This document shows positions 24,426-32,209 of a DNA stretch of 35,955 nt, piece after piece. The position numbers were made by a program, and so were the translations under genes. The DNA lies in contig JAISHJ010000049.1 in NCBI GenBank assembly GCA_031262625.1, positions 1-35,955 of the forward strand, given 5' to 3'. The DNA comes from Ruminococcus sp. (GTDB lineage: Bacteria; Bacillota; Clostridia; Oscillospirales; Ruminococcaceae). Below the pieces are notes generated by a model. It searched no databases. It was not told the DNA's origin and saw only the letters and a list, made by a program, of their open reading frames with translations. The first letter of the stretch is position 1, and each line of letters begins with the position of its first letter.

Positions 24426-25181
24426 TTATTCAGCTGCTTCTGTTTCTTCTTCTGCGATTTCTGCTTGGTCCGCCGAAGCCGCTTCTGCCGCATCCTGTCT
24501 GCCCTGTCTGCCTTCGATAATAGCGTCAGCCATTGCACCGGAGATGAGTTTAACCGCTCTGATAGCATCGTCGTTTCCGGGGATAACGTAGTCGATTTCA
24601 TCAGGATCGCAGTTTGTATCAACGATTGCAACTATAGGAATACCGAGTTTTTTTGCTTCGGCAACTGCAATGCGTTCTTTGCGCGGGTCAACTATGAAGA
24701 GAGCGCCGGGGAGACGTCTCATAGTCTTGATTCCGCCCAGATATTTATCAAGTTTTTCGATTTCAAGCTGTAATTTCGCAACTTCCTTTTTAGGAAGAAG
24801 AGCAAATGTGCCGTCAGCTGCCATAGCATTAAGCTGTTCAAGACGGGTAATTCTGCGCTGAATGGTCTTGAAATTTGTCATCATACCGCCGAGCCAACGT
24901 GCGTTAACGTAGTGTGCACCGCCGCGAACGGCTTCTTCTTTAATTGAATCGCCTGCTTGCTTTTTTGTACCGACAAAGAGAACATCTTCGCCGTCAGCCG
25001 CTACTTCACGAACGAATTTGTACGCTTCGTCAAGTTTTTTTACGGTTTTTTGCAGGTCAATGATATAGATCCCGTTTCTTTCTGTAAAGATATAGGGAGC
25101 CATTTTAGGATTCCAGCGTCTTGTTTGGTGACCGAAATGAACACCTGCTTCAAGGAGCTGTTTCATGGATACTACTGCCAC
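24426..25181 (-). CDS. rpsB: 30S ribosomal protein S2
   Basis: Small-subunit ribosomal protein. 251 aa. AVVSMKQLLEAGVHFGHQ, RRWNPKMAPYIFTERNGIYI and PGNDDAIRAVKLI are textbook S2. The start is GTG at 25181, 7 bases after GGAGG, which gives the usual N-terminus; an in-frame ATG 13 codons upstream lies in the structured leader and is rejected. The acidic, Ala/Glu-rich C-terminal tail is common. It is paired with tsf downstream, but pyrH and frr, which usually follow, are not here. Confidence 0.97.
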   Translation of the reverse strand: MAVVSMKQLLEAGVHFGHQTRRWNPKMAPYIFTERNGIYIIDLQKTVKKLDEAYKFVREVAADGEDVLFVGTKKQAGDSIKEEAVRGGAHYVNARWLGGMMTNFKTIQRRITRLEQLNAMAADGTFALLPKKEVAKLQLEIEKLDKYLGGIKTMRRLPGALFIVDPRKERIAVAEAKKLGIPIVAIVDTNCDPDEIDYVIPGNDDAIRAVKLISGAMADAIIEGRQGRQDAAEAASADQAEIAEEETEAAE

Positions 25182-25292
25182 TTTATTTCCTCCATCAGTT
25201 TCATACGCGCACGGATTCACACCGAAAAGTAAGTTTTCCGGAACTGATATTGCCGTGCGGATTAAATTAGTACAGTTAAGTATACAACCATA
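25182..25292 (-). promoter_or_regulatory. structured rpsB 5' leader with candidate pseudoknot (autoregulatory)
   Basis: The roughly 110-nt leader has two helices in crossed order. CGCACGG (25259-25253) pairs with CCGTGCG (25214-25208). ATCAGTT (25248-25242), lying between them, pairs with AACTGAT (25200-25194) beyond them. A third local hairpin (CCGGAAAA with TTTTCGG) sits inside. The second crossed helix ends directly at the GGAGG ribosome-binding site. An S2-binding autoregulatory leader with a pseudoknot is known in gammaproteobacteria; a comparable role here is inference. Confidence 0.6.
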
Positions 25293-25390
25293 CCATAGTA
25301 TTATATCATACTATAAAACTAAAGTCAAGCGTAAAATACTATAATTATTCATAAAAAATTACGCACATTTTGTATAAACTGTACAAATTT
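25264..25390. repeat. inverted repeat flanking the rpsB promoter
   Basis: Arms at 25264-25285 (AAATTAGTACAGTTAAGTAT...) and 25372-25390 match in inverted order at 18 of 19 positions, with a 3-base insertion in the first arm. They enclose 86 bp holding the rpsB promoter and two smaller inverted repeats (25295-25314, and GCGTAA 25329-25334 with TTACGC 25359-25364). The outer right arm overlaps the stop codon of the DUF2974 gene. It may be a regulatory array or a small inserted element. Confidence 0.55.
25300..25328 (-). promoter_or_regulatory. sigma-A promoter of rpsB-tsf
   Basis: On the minus strand TTGACT (25328-25323) and TATAAT (25305-25300) are separated by exactly 17 bp. The -10 box lies inside a 7-6-7 inverted repeat (ATAGTAT / ATACTAT, 25295-25314). 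Transcription should start near 25293. Confidence 0.9.
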
Positions 25391-26645
25391 AGCCGACATT
25401 TAGAGAAAACGCCTTGAAACCGCTGTCACATTCGCACAGCGCATTGTTTAATTCACGCTTGCATTCGTCATTGCTGTTACAGAAATCTTCTGACGAGTGT
25501 TTCTTAAACATCTTCTTTATGAGCGCTAAAAATTCCGATTCGCCCCAATCTGTTATGTCGCCGAAAAGCATAATTGCAGTGGATAATATTACTCGTTTTT
25601 CGTACTTAATTATATTTTTTATCATAAGCACAAAATCATGATTAGCGGAAGCAATTTCGACAGCAGCAGCAAGAATAATCGCTATTGCTTCCGCTTGTTT
25701 TGTGCGGTTTTTTCTCGTTTCATCCATCATCAGCGTAACAATAGTATCACACAAAAATTTCTTTTTATCCGCATATTCCGGTGCAGTTAAAAGGTAGGTT
25801 ACGAGTGCGTTTATTGTTTCCGAAATGTATGAAAATTCTGCTTGTGTCATTATTTCATTATCGGAATTTCGCAGACTGTCGGGGAGGTGAAACCACGGCA
25901 GCGGAGAGCCGAAAAGGTAGTCGGGGAGTATCGTTTCGCCCCTTGCTCCCGAAAAATAAAGAGGAGGTCTGAGAGCATAAAATCCGAGGCAATTTACAAA
26001 ATCGCGGCGTTCCGCAAAACCAATAATTTTCTCCGCACGTTCCTTAATATTTTCCGAATATTTATCTGTGAATTCCGCCGAAAAACCCTGTCCGTCAAGT
26101 GAAAAACATTCATTAACGGTATAATTTCCGTAAAGTTTGCAAGTTAAAAAGCAATACATAGACTTATTTCCGCCGCCGGAATGACCTGCTGTGACGAGAT
26201 AATCAGGTGCGAATTTTATAAAAGTCCTGTTTACAAAAGCGGCACAATCAAGGAGTTCTTTGGTCTCTGTTTGATACATCCTCGCCCCATTATCAGCCCA
26301 TTCTGCATCACCGTGAGTACCGCGAAAAACTACTGCGATTTTTTTCCCGTTTCCGAAAACTAATATGCGGTTTCCGGGCGTTTTATCGTCTTTTTGATAG
26401 TTGAGCGGCACGTCATAAAAATCAAGAAGCTTTAGCGAGGATAAATTTTTATTCGTTATTATATCGCGATAAACTATAGAAAAATCAATGTTTGATACAT
26501 ATTCATCGGGAGTTTCCTTAGTCGTTTGCCGGAGCATATCACCGGCAATATCGCCAAGCGAAAGCTCTGCACTGTAATTTAAAAGATCGTCGGAATAGAC
26601 AAGGCAGCAAAGCCTTTCAAGCTCAGGCGGTGATAAAAAATCCAT
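25389..26645 (-). CDS. DUF2974 (Mbeg1-like) alpha/beta-hydrolase
   Basis: A 418-aa predicted cytosolic lipase-fold protein. VVFRGTHGDAEWADN (105-119) and the nucleophile elbow AGHSGGGNKSMY (Ser156) match the DUF2974/lipase-3-like family. A later Asp in ECFSLDGQGFS may belong to the active site. The C-terminal 150 residues are mostly helical, of unknown role. There is no signal peptide. Reaction unknown. GGAGGTAATT precedes the ATG, and a strong hairpin lies directly upstream, touching the ribosome-binding site. It follows dnaE after 69 bases. Confidence 0.87.
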   Translation of the reverse strand: MDFLSPPELERLCCLVYSDDLLNYSAELSLGDIAGDMLRQTTKETPDEYVSNIDFSIVYRDIITNKNLSSLKLLDFYDVPLNYQKDDKTPGNRILVFGNGKKIAVVFRGTHGDAEWADNGARMYQTETKELLDCAAFVNRTFIKFAPDYLVTAGHSGGGNKSMYCFLTCKLYGNYTVNECFSLDGQGFSAEFTDKYSENIKERAEKIIGFAERRDFVNCLGFYALRPPLYFSGARGETILPDYLFGSPLPWFHLPDSLRNSDNEIMTQAEFSYISETINALVTYLLTAPEYADKKKFLCDTIVTLMMDETRKNRTKQAEAIAIILAAAVEIASANHDFVLMIKNIIKYEKRVILSTAIMLFGDITDWGESEFLALIKKMFKKHSSEDFCNSNDECKRELNNALCECDSGFKAFSLNVG

Positions 26646-26653
26646 AATTACCT

Positions 26654-26686
26654 CCGTATATCAAGTATTGTTTACATGATATACGG
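26654..26686 (-). promoter_or_regulatory. 14-bp-arm hairpin/operator before the DUF2974 gene
   Basis: CCGTATATCAAGTA (26654-26667) and TACATGATATACGG (26673-26686) pair at 13 of 14 positions around a 5-base loop. It lies between the dnaE stop and the hydrolase start; in RNA its 3' arm runs into the GGAGG. There is no T-tract, so it looks less like a terminator than like an operator or a structure hiding the ribosome-binding site. Confidence 0.55.
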
Positions 26687-26714
26687 AATGGGAAATATGG
26701 TTACTTAAACGACA

Positions 26715-29420
26715 TTAACTGAACGCTATTTTGCATACTTCAATTTCGTGTGCGCGGAGTTCATGCAAATCAAATTCGGGCAAATCACGCTCATTTTGAA
26801 TCGCCTTTTTATCATTTCCGAAAAAGTCAAGCTGACCTGATGATATGTTATCTCGTTCTTTACCGGCACGTTCCATGGTAATCGGAAGATTGCGAAGCAT
26901 TGTTCGGCGAGTTTGTCCGCAAAAATCAAAAGCCCCCGAATAAATCAAATTTTCAATAGCATTTCGCGGAACTGTGTAGTAGTCAAACCGCGAACAAAAA
27001 TCTTCAAGTGAGTAAAACCGTTCGCGCTCACGTTCTTCAAGCACTGCTTCAATCGGGTGAGTACCCATTCCCTTTATCAGTGACAGCCCGAAGCGAATTT
27101 TATTATTACTTTCTGCCGTGAATTTTCTGCCGGAATTATTTATGTCCGGAGGGAGAAATTTCATCCCCATTTTATATGCTTCATTGATGTATTTTTGGTC
27201 GAAAGAATTCGATAAAAGCGCCGATAAATATTCAGCAGGGAAGTGACATTTAAGGTAAGCGGTTCGATACGCAATATATGCGTAGGCGACAGCGTGAGAT
27301 TTGTTAAAAGCGTAGGATGAAAACTTTTCTATTTCGTCGTAAATGCTTTCTGAGACGTTTCGCGGTACGTTATTTTTGTCTGCACCGTTTAAGAATTCGA
27401 TCCGCTCACTTTCGATAATACCGGACTTTTTTTTCGCCATTGCGCGCCGTAAAATATCTGCTCTTCCGAGAGAAAATCCCGCTAATTTTTGAACGATCTG
27501 CATAACCTGTTCTTGATAAACTATTATGCCGTATGTTTCATCTAAAATGCCGTCGATAAGCGGGTGTAAAAACCGTCTTCTTATTTTTCCGTGACGTGCA
27601 TCAATGAAATTCTTGATACTGTCCATCGGTCCCGGTCGAAAAAGAGCGTTAACAGCAATAAGGTCGCCGATGTTTTCGGGAGCAAGCCGCATGAGAACGC
27701 TCATAAATCCTTCAGATTCAAACTGGAACACACCCAGAGTCTGCCCGGAAGCAATCATCTGATATGTTTTTTTATCATCAAGCGGTATAGAATTTTCGTT
27801 GAAATTCTTTATTTGTTTTAAGCAGTCGTCAATTATCGTGAGATGCTTAAGCCCCAAAACGTCCATCTTTACAAGACCTACGTCTTCAAGATAGCCCATA
27901 GTAAACTGGGTCATTTTTATTCCGCTCGTATTGATTACCGGTGCGTAATCGGTTATCGGCGCATCTGCGAGTACTATTCCCGAAGCGTGAGTAGAGATAT
28001 TTTTCGGAAATCCTTCGATTAATTGCGCAGCATCAAGAAATTTTTTTATCTGATTATCCTGTTCAATCCATTCGCCGTTTTCATTTTTTAAGGCTTTAAG
28101 AGTTTCGTTAATCGGAATTTGTTTTGCAATATAATCAGCTGTTTTTGCGGAGATATGAAGTACTCGTGATGCTTCTCTGACAGCGGATTTGCCCTTAATT
28201 GTCATGAATGTAACTATCCCGGCAACCCGTGTTTCGCCGTATTTTTTTACAGCATATTCGATAATTTCATGACGGCGATCATGCCCGAAATCAACGTCAA
28301 TATCAGGCAGAGTAACCCGTTCCGGATTGAGGAAACGCTCAAACAAAAGCTGATGTTTTATCGGATCAATTCCTGTGATACCGATACAGTAAGCGGTAAA
28401 TGAACCTACTCCCGAACCTCTGCCCAAACCAACGGGAATTCCCATACTGCGAGCGAATTTTACGAAGTCCCAAACTATCAGAAAATAGTCCGCAAAACCC
28501 ATACGTATAATTACTTCAAGTTCATATGAAAGTCGGTCTGTCTGTACCTTTGAAAGGTTTTCGCCGAAGCGTTTTTCCATACCTTTTTTCGCGAGAGCAC
28601 TTAAAAAACCTGCACTTTTCCCTATACTGTCCGGGAAGAAAACCGGCATATGAAATTCACCGAAAGGGATAACATTTTCGTCAATCATTTCTGAAATTTT
28701 CAACGTATTTATAATTGCTTCAGGTACATTTGCGAATAGTTTCGACATTTCATCCGAAGATTTTATATAGTACTCAGAATTTTGAGGAGGAGTGATTTTT
28801 TCGCTTAATGAAGACAGTAAATTTGCGGCTTCATAATCTCCGCAGCGCGCCATCCTAACGTCATTTGAAGCAACAAGAGGAAATTCAGTTTCTTCCGAAA
28901 GCTTCAGATAAAGCGGTAAAATTTCTGTTTCAAACGGAAGATTATGATTCCAAATCTCAATATAAATGTCCTTAAAACATGAGTGTAACCGATAAAGAAA
29001 ACGCTTTGTATCTTTATAAAAACCGTTTGACAAAAGTTCAAATATTTTACCGTTTTGTCCGCCTGTTAAGAGGATTAAACCTTCTGAACTTTGAAATAAT
29101 AAATCTTCGGTAAGAACGTTTGCAGATGCAATTTTCAGCAAATTTTTGTAGCCTTTTTGATTTTTGGCAAGTAAAACAATACCGGCATAATCCGTCAAAA
29201 TACGGTCGCTGTCAGACTTAATTTCAAGCCCTATAATAGGCTTAATTCCCGATGATAAAGCTTCTTTTGCAAACTTAATCGTACCGAACATATAGCCTTT
29301 GTCGGTTAAAGAAACTGCATTCTGACCGAGATTTTTCGCACACGAAATAATGTCCTCCGTGTGTGCGGAGGACTCTAAAAGACTGTAGTCAGATTTAACG
29401 TGAAGATGAACGAAATTCAT
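26715..29420 (-). CDS. dnaE: DNA polymerase III alpha subunit, short form lacking the C-terminal region
   Basis: Replicative C-family polymerase. 901 aa against about 1,050-1,160 usual. An N-terminal PHP domain (HLHVKSDYSLLES) is followed by palm and fingers: VGLGRGSGVGSFTAYCIGIT, LPDIDVDFGHDRR (catalytic Asp373/375), and VKMDVLGLKHLTIIDD with the third Asp. The helix-hairpin-helix region is present (SLIKGMGTHPIEAVLEE). The protein ends at about where family members read 'EkEvlG.YlSGHPl', so the OB-fold and tau-binding region are missing. No other frame restores it. It overlaps whiA by 26 bases. Probably a lesion or lagging-strand helper beside PolC (inference). Confidence 0.92.
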   Translation of the reverse strand: MNFVHLHVKSDYSLLESSAHTEDIISCAKNLGQNAVSLTDKGYMFGTIKFAKEALSSGIKPIIGLEIKSDSDRILTDYAGIVLLAKNQKGYKNLLKIASANVLTEDLLFQSSEGLILLTGGQNGKIFELLSNGFYKDTKRFLYRLHSCFKDIYIEIWNHNLPFETEILPLYLKLSEETEFPLVASNDVRMARCGDYEAANLLSSLSEKITPPQNSEYYIKSSDEMSKLFANVPEAIINTLKISEMIDENVIPFGEFHMPVFFPDSIGKSAGFLSALAKKGMEKRFGENLSKVQTDRLSYELEVIIRMGFADYFLIVWDFVKFARSMGIPVGLGRGSGVGSFTAYCIGITGIDPIKHQLLFERFLNPERVTLPDIDVDFGHDRRHEIIEYAVKKYGETRVAGIVTFMTIKGKSAVREASRVLHISAKTADYIAKQIPINETLKALKNENGEWIEQDNQIKKFLDAAQLIEGFPKNISTHASGIVLADAPITDYAPVINTSGIKMTQFTMGYLEDVGLVKMDVLGLKHLTIIDDCLKQIKNFNENSIPLDDKKTYQMIASGQTLGVFQFESEGFMSVLMRLAPENIGDLIAVNALFRPGPMDSIKNFIDARHGKIRRRFLHPLIDGILDETYGIIVYQEQVMQIVQKLAGFSLGRADILRRAMAKKKSGIIESERIEFLNGADKNNVPRNVSESIYDEIEKFSSYAFNKSHAVAYAYIAYRTAYLKCHFPAEYLSALLSNSFDQKYINEAYKMGMKFLPPDINNSGRKFTAESNNKIRFGLSLIKGMGTHPIEAVLEERERERFYSLEDFCSRFDYYTVPRNAIENLIYSGAFDFCGQTRRTMLRNLPITMERAGKERDNISSGQLDFFGNDKKAIQNERDLPEFDLHELRAHEIEVCKIAFS

Positions 29421-30351
29421 TATTTTCTCGCAGATTTTCCGCCATAAGCGAAAGCTTTTTAAGCCTGTGATTTATGCACGAACGTGTTACGGGTTCGCCT
29501 GAAATTTCCGCTAAACTTTCTGATAATTCCTTTAGTGTCATCTGTGGATTTTCGAGCCTTAAATCGGCGGTTTCACGAAGTTTTTGCGGTAATTTTCCGC
29601 GTTTTCCTGCTGCATAAATAAGTTCTATATCGTAAAACTGCTTAAGCCCTGCATCCACGGCACGCTCTATGTTTGCGGCATCGCAGTTTGCAATCCGGTT
29701 CGCCTTATTTCGGACGTTTTTATAAATTTCAGTATTATAATAATCTATTGCGGCATCAGAGAGTCCGATGTAGGTTAAAAAGTCTGAAATTCGCTCTGAA
29801 CCTTTCATATATAAGACGTATTTTCCGCGTCTTGTTATAAGTTTTACACCTTCCTGCCAGAAGCTTTCTTCAAGCAGAATTTTTATGTCCAGTGCAGTTT
29901 TTTCAAACGGCAAAACCATCTCAAGATGATAACTTTTTTCCGGTTCGGTAAGGTTTCCGCATGATAAAAATACTCCTGCGAAAAAGTCTGCTGCTAAAAC
30001 ATTGTCGATAAAATTACGGTCGATATCAAGAGTTTCTCTATCGGTATTATTAAGGTGAAAAGCAGACAAAATGGTACTTCGCGCCGTCTCCGATATTATT
30101 GAAATTTTATAAAGAATAAGGCTGCCTTTTTTTTGTCCGACTGTTTCGGTACATCCTTTTTCATGAGCAAAACTAATGCAAAAATTCTCAAAAAGTTTTG
30201 CAGTATCGGCGTTTGCGGTAGTGAAAACTATCTCTTTTTCACTGCATTTTTTAAGCGTAATGAGTATGCCGTAAAAACATAAAAACTGCGATTCTTTACT
30301 GTATACTTTTCGCTTGCATAAATCAGATTTAATACTCTGTGAAGTTGACAT
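29395..30351 (-). CDS. whiA: DNA-binding protein WhiA
   Basis: A 318-aa WhiA, a Gram-positive regulator tied to sporulation, cell division and chromosome segregation. The N-terminal two thirds are a LAGLIDADG-like domain (FAGVFLSCGNLTEPEKSYHL). The C-terminus is a helix-turn-helix (TLKELSESLAEISGEPVTRS then CINHRLKKL), the most conserved part of the family. It starts 2 bases after rapZ and its end overlaps dnaE by 26 bases, so translation is coupled. yvcK (glmR), which usually lies between rapZ and whiA, is absent. Confidence 0.95.
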   Translation of the reverse strand: MSTSQSIKSDLCKRKVYSKESQFLCFYGILITLKKCSEKEIVFTTANADTAKLFENFCISFAHEKGCTETVGQKKGSLILYKISIISETARSTILSAFHLNNTDRETLDIDRNFIDNVLAADFFAGVFLSCGNLTEPEKSYHLEMVLPFEKTALDIKILLEESFWQEGVKLITRRGKYVLYMKGSERISDFLTYIGLSDAAIDYYNTEIYKNVRNKANRIANCDAANIERAVDAGLKQFYDIELIYAAGKRGKLPQKLRETADLRLENPQMTLKELSESLAEISGEPVTRSCINHRLKKLSLMAENLRENNEFRSSSR

Positions 30352-30353
30352 AA

Positions 30354-31238
30354 TCAGTGCCTGTTAATATCCCTGTGGCTGATTCGAGAGTTATAACCGC
30401 AGTCGGAAATGTATTTTCCGATAAGTTCAGCAAAGGTTATACTGCGGTGCTTCCCGCCGGTACAACCGAAGGCGATTATAAGCTGGCTCTTTCCTTCTTT
30501 TTTATACCGCGGTATTAAAAAATCGAGCATATCGGTAAGTTTTTTCATGAAATCCGTACTGTCAGAGCTGCTCATAACGTAGTTTCGCACTTCTTCCGAA
30601 AGCCCGGTTTTATGCTTTAATTCCGGAATATAAAACGGATTAGGTAAAAATCTTACGTCGAAAACTAAGTCAGCTTCAAGAGAAATTCCGTATTTGAAGC
30701 CGAAAGAAGTAACCTTTATGCTGATTCCGTCAAGAGGATTATTAAGGAGCAAAGCATTGACGGATTCTTTAAGTTCGGCAATTGTAAGCTCGGAAGTATC
30801 AATGTAATAGTCGGCGAGTTCACGAACATCCGAGAGTATAGACCGCTCTTTTTCGACGGCATTTTTAATGCTTTCGTTTGAGTTTGTGTCGAGCGGATGC
30901 CGCCGGCGGGTTTCTTTATAACGCCTGATTAAAACTTCGTTTGAAGCATCAAGAAACATTATTTTTGCGTTAATATTTTGTCCCTTTAGATAGGATAAAC
31001 CTTCACCGAATTCGCGGAAAAGTTCACCGCCGCGTATGTCGGTAACGAGAGCGATTTTTTCCATCGAAGAGCTGCCGCTTTTACCGACATTAACAGCAAT
31101 TTCGGCAAATTTCGGGATAAGCTGCGGAGGAATATTGTCGATGCAGTAATAGCCGTTGTCCTCCAAAACGTTGACAACGCCGGATTTGCCCGAGCCGGAC
31201 ATTCCGGTGATGATGAGAAATTTCGGCATTTGTGACAT
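30354..31238 (-). CDS. rapZ: RNase adapter RapZ (YvcJ), nucleotide-binding
   Basis: A 294-aa P-loop protein; in E. coli it controls GlmS through small RNA processing, while the Bacillus YvcJ role is less clear. Walker A GMSGSGKS is at 12-19, followed by VVNVLEDNGYYCIDNIPPQL. The C-terminal phosphosugar-sensing motif FGCTGGKHRSIT (about 257-268) is intact. GGAGGATAATAA precedes the ATG. It sits between murB and whiA, linking nucleotide-sugar sensing with cell-wall genes. Confidence 0.96.
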   Translation of the reverse strand: MSQMPKFLIITGMSGSGKSGVVNVLEDNGYYCIDNIPPQLIPKFAEIAVNVGKSGSSSMEKIALVTDIRGGELFREFGEGLSYLKGQNINAKIMFLDASNEVLIRRYKETRRRHPLDTNSNESIKNAVEKERSILSDVRELADYYIDTSELTIAELKESVNALLLNNPLDGISIKVTSFGFKYGISLEADLVFDVRFLPNPFYIPELKHKTGLSEEVRNYVMSSSDSTDFMKKLTDMLDFLIPRYKKEGKSQLIIAFGCTGGKHRSITFAELIGKYISDCGYNSRISHRDINRH

Positions 31239-31276
31239 TTATTATCCTCCGTTCGTGCGATTTTATCTGCTTCACT

Positions 31277-32209
31277 CTAAAATTCTATTATACCGTTTGA
31301 TATAATTATAGGCTCAGGCTCAAGGGTAAATCCAGTTTGAAGTTCTACAATTCCGACGACTTTCTTCATAAGCCCGATAACATCTGAAAATTTTGCGTCA
31401 CCGGTATTTATGATAAATCCGGCGTGCTTTTCGCTGATTTGCGCACCGCCGACACTTAAGCCCTTAAGTCCGCAATCATCAATTAAAGCAGATGCGTACG
31501 CGCCTTTCGGGCGTTTAAAAGCACTTCCTGCACTGGGAAATTCAAGAGGCTGTTTTTCTTTTCTTCGGGCAGTATAGCTTTCCATCTGCGACTTTATAAT
31601 GTCGGCTTTTCCCTGTGTGAGTTTAAGTCTGACGTTTGTGATAATTGCTCTGTTATGTATGAAAATGCTCTCGCGGTACGAAAATAAACATTCTGCGGCA
31701 GAATAAGTTTTTGAAGTTCCGTCGGGGTCTATTGCAGTAACCGACTCAATTAAATCTGAAATTTCGCGCCCGTAAGCGCCTGCATTCATAAATACTGCTC
31801 CGCCGATTGAGCCCGGAATTCCGAAAAGCGGCTCTATACCTGAAAGCGAATGTGTTGCGGCAACTCTGCAAACGCTCGAAAGCAACGCTCCTGCTTCACA
31901 ATCGAGATACTCTCCGTTATTTTTTACTACAGTAAAATCTCCTGTCATACGAAGAATTACGAGATTGTGGTCATTGTCATCGGCAAGCAGATTTGAGCCA
32001 TTGCCGATAACCATGTACGGTACGTTGTAAATCGAAATTAATTTTAGTATACAGATTAAAGAGTCAACATTGTTTATGTTAATAAGCAGCGGTATTTTTC
32101 CGCCTATTTTAAATGTAGTTAAACTCGAAAATTTTGCGTTAAACTCTGCTTTGCAGCTGAGTCTCACGGCGGCGTCAGCTATAATTCCGATAGCTTCCGT
32201 CAAATTCAT
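31277..32209 (-). CDS. murB: UDP-N-acetylenolpyruvoylglucosamine reductase
   Basis: FAD- and NADPH-dependent reduction that yields UDP-MurNAc. 310 aa, type II (short) form usual for Gram-positives. FAD motifs TTFKIGGK, VIGNGSNLL and GIPGSIGGAVFMNAGAYG are clear. The catalytic Ser is in PSAGSAFKRPKG and the proton-relay Glu in TLEPEPII. Its ATG overlaps the stop of the PHP gene by 4 bases (ATGA), so translation is coupled. Confidence 0.97.
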   Translation of the reverse strand: MNLTEAIGIIADAAVRLSCKAEFNAKFSSLTTFKIGGKIPLLININNVDSLICILKLISIYNVPYMVIGNGSNLLADDNDHNLVILRMTGDFTVVKNNGEYLDCEAGALLSSVCRVAATHSLSGIEPLFGIPGSIGGAVFMNAGAYGREISDLIESVTAIDPDGTSKTYSAAECLFSYRESIFIHNRAIITNVRLKLTQGKADIIKSQMESYTARRKEKQPLEFPSAGSAFKRPKGAYASALIDDCGLKGLSVGGAQISEKHAGFIINTGDAKFSDVIGLMKKVVGIVELQTGFTLEPEPIIISNGIIEF

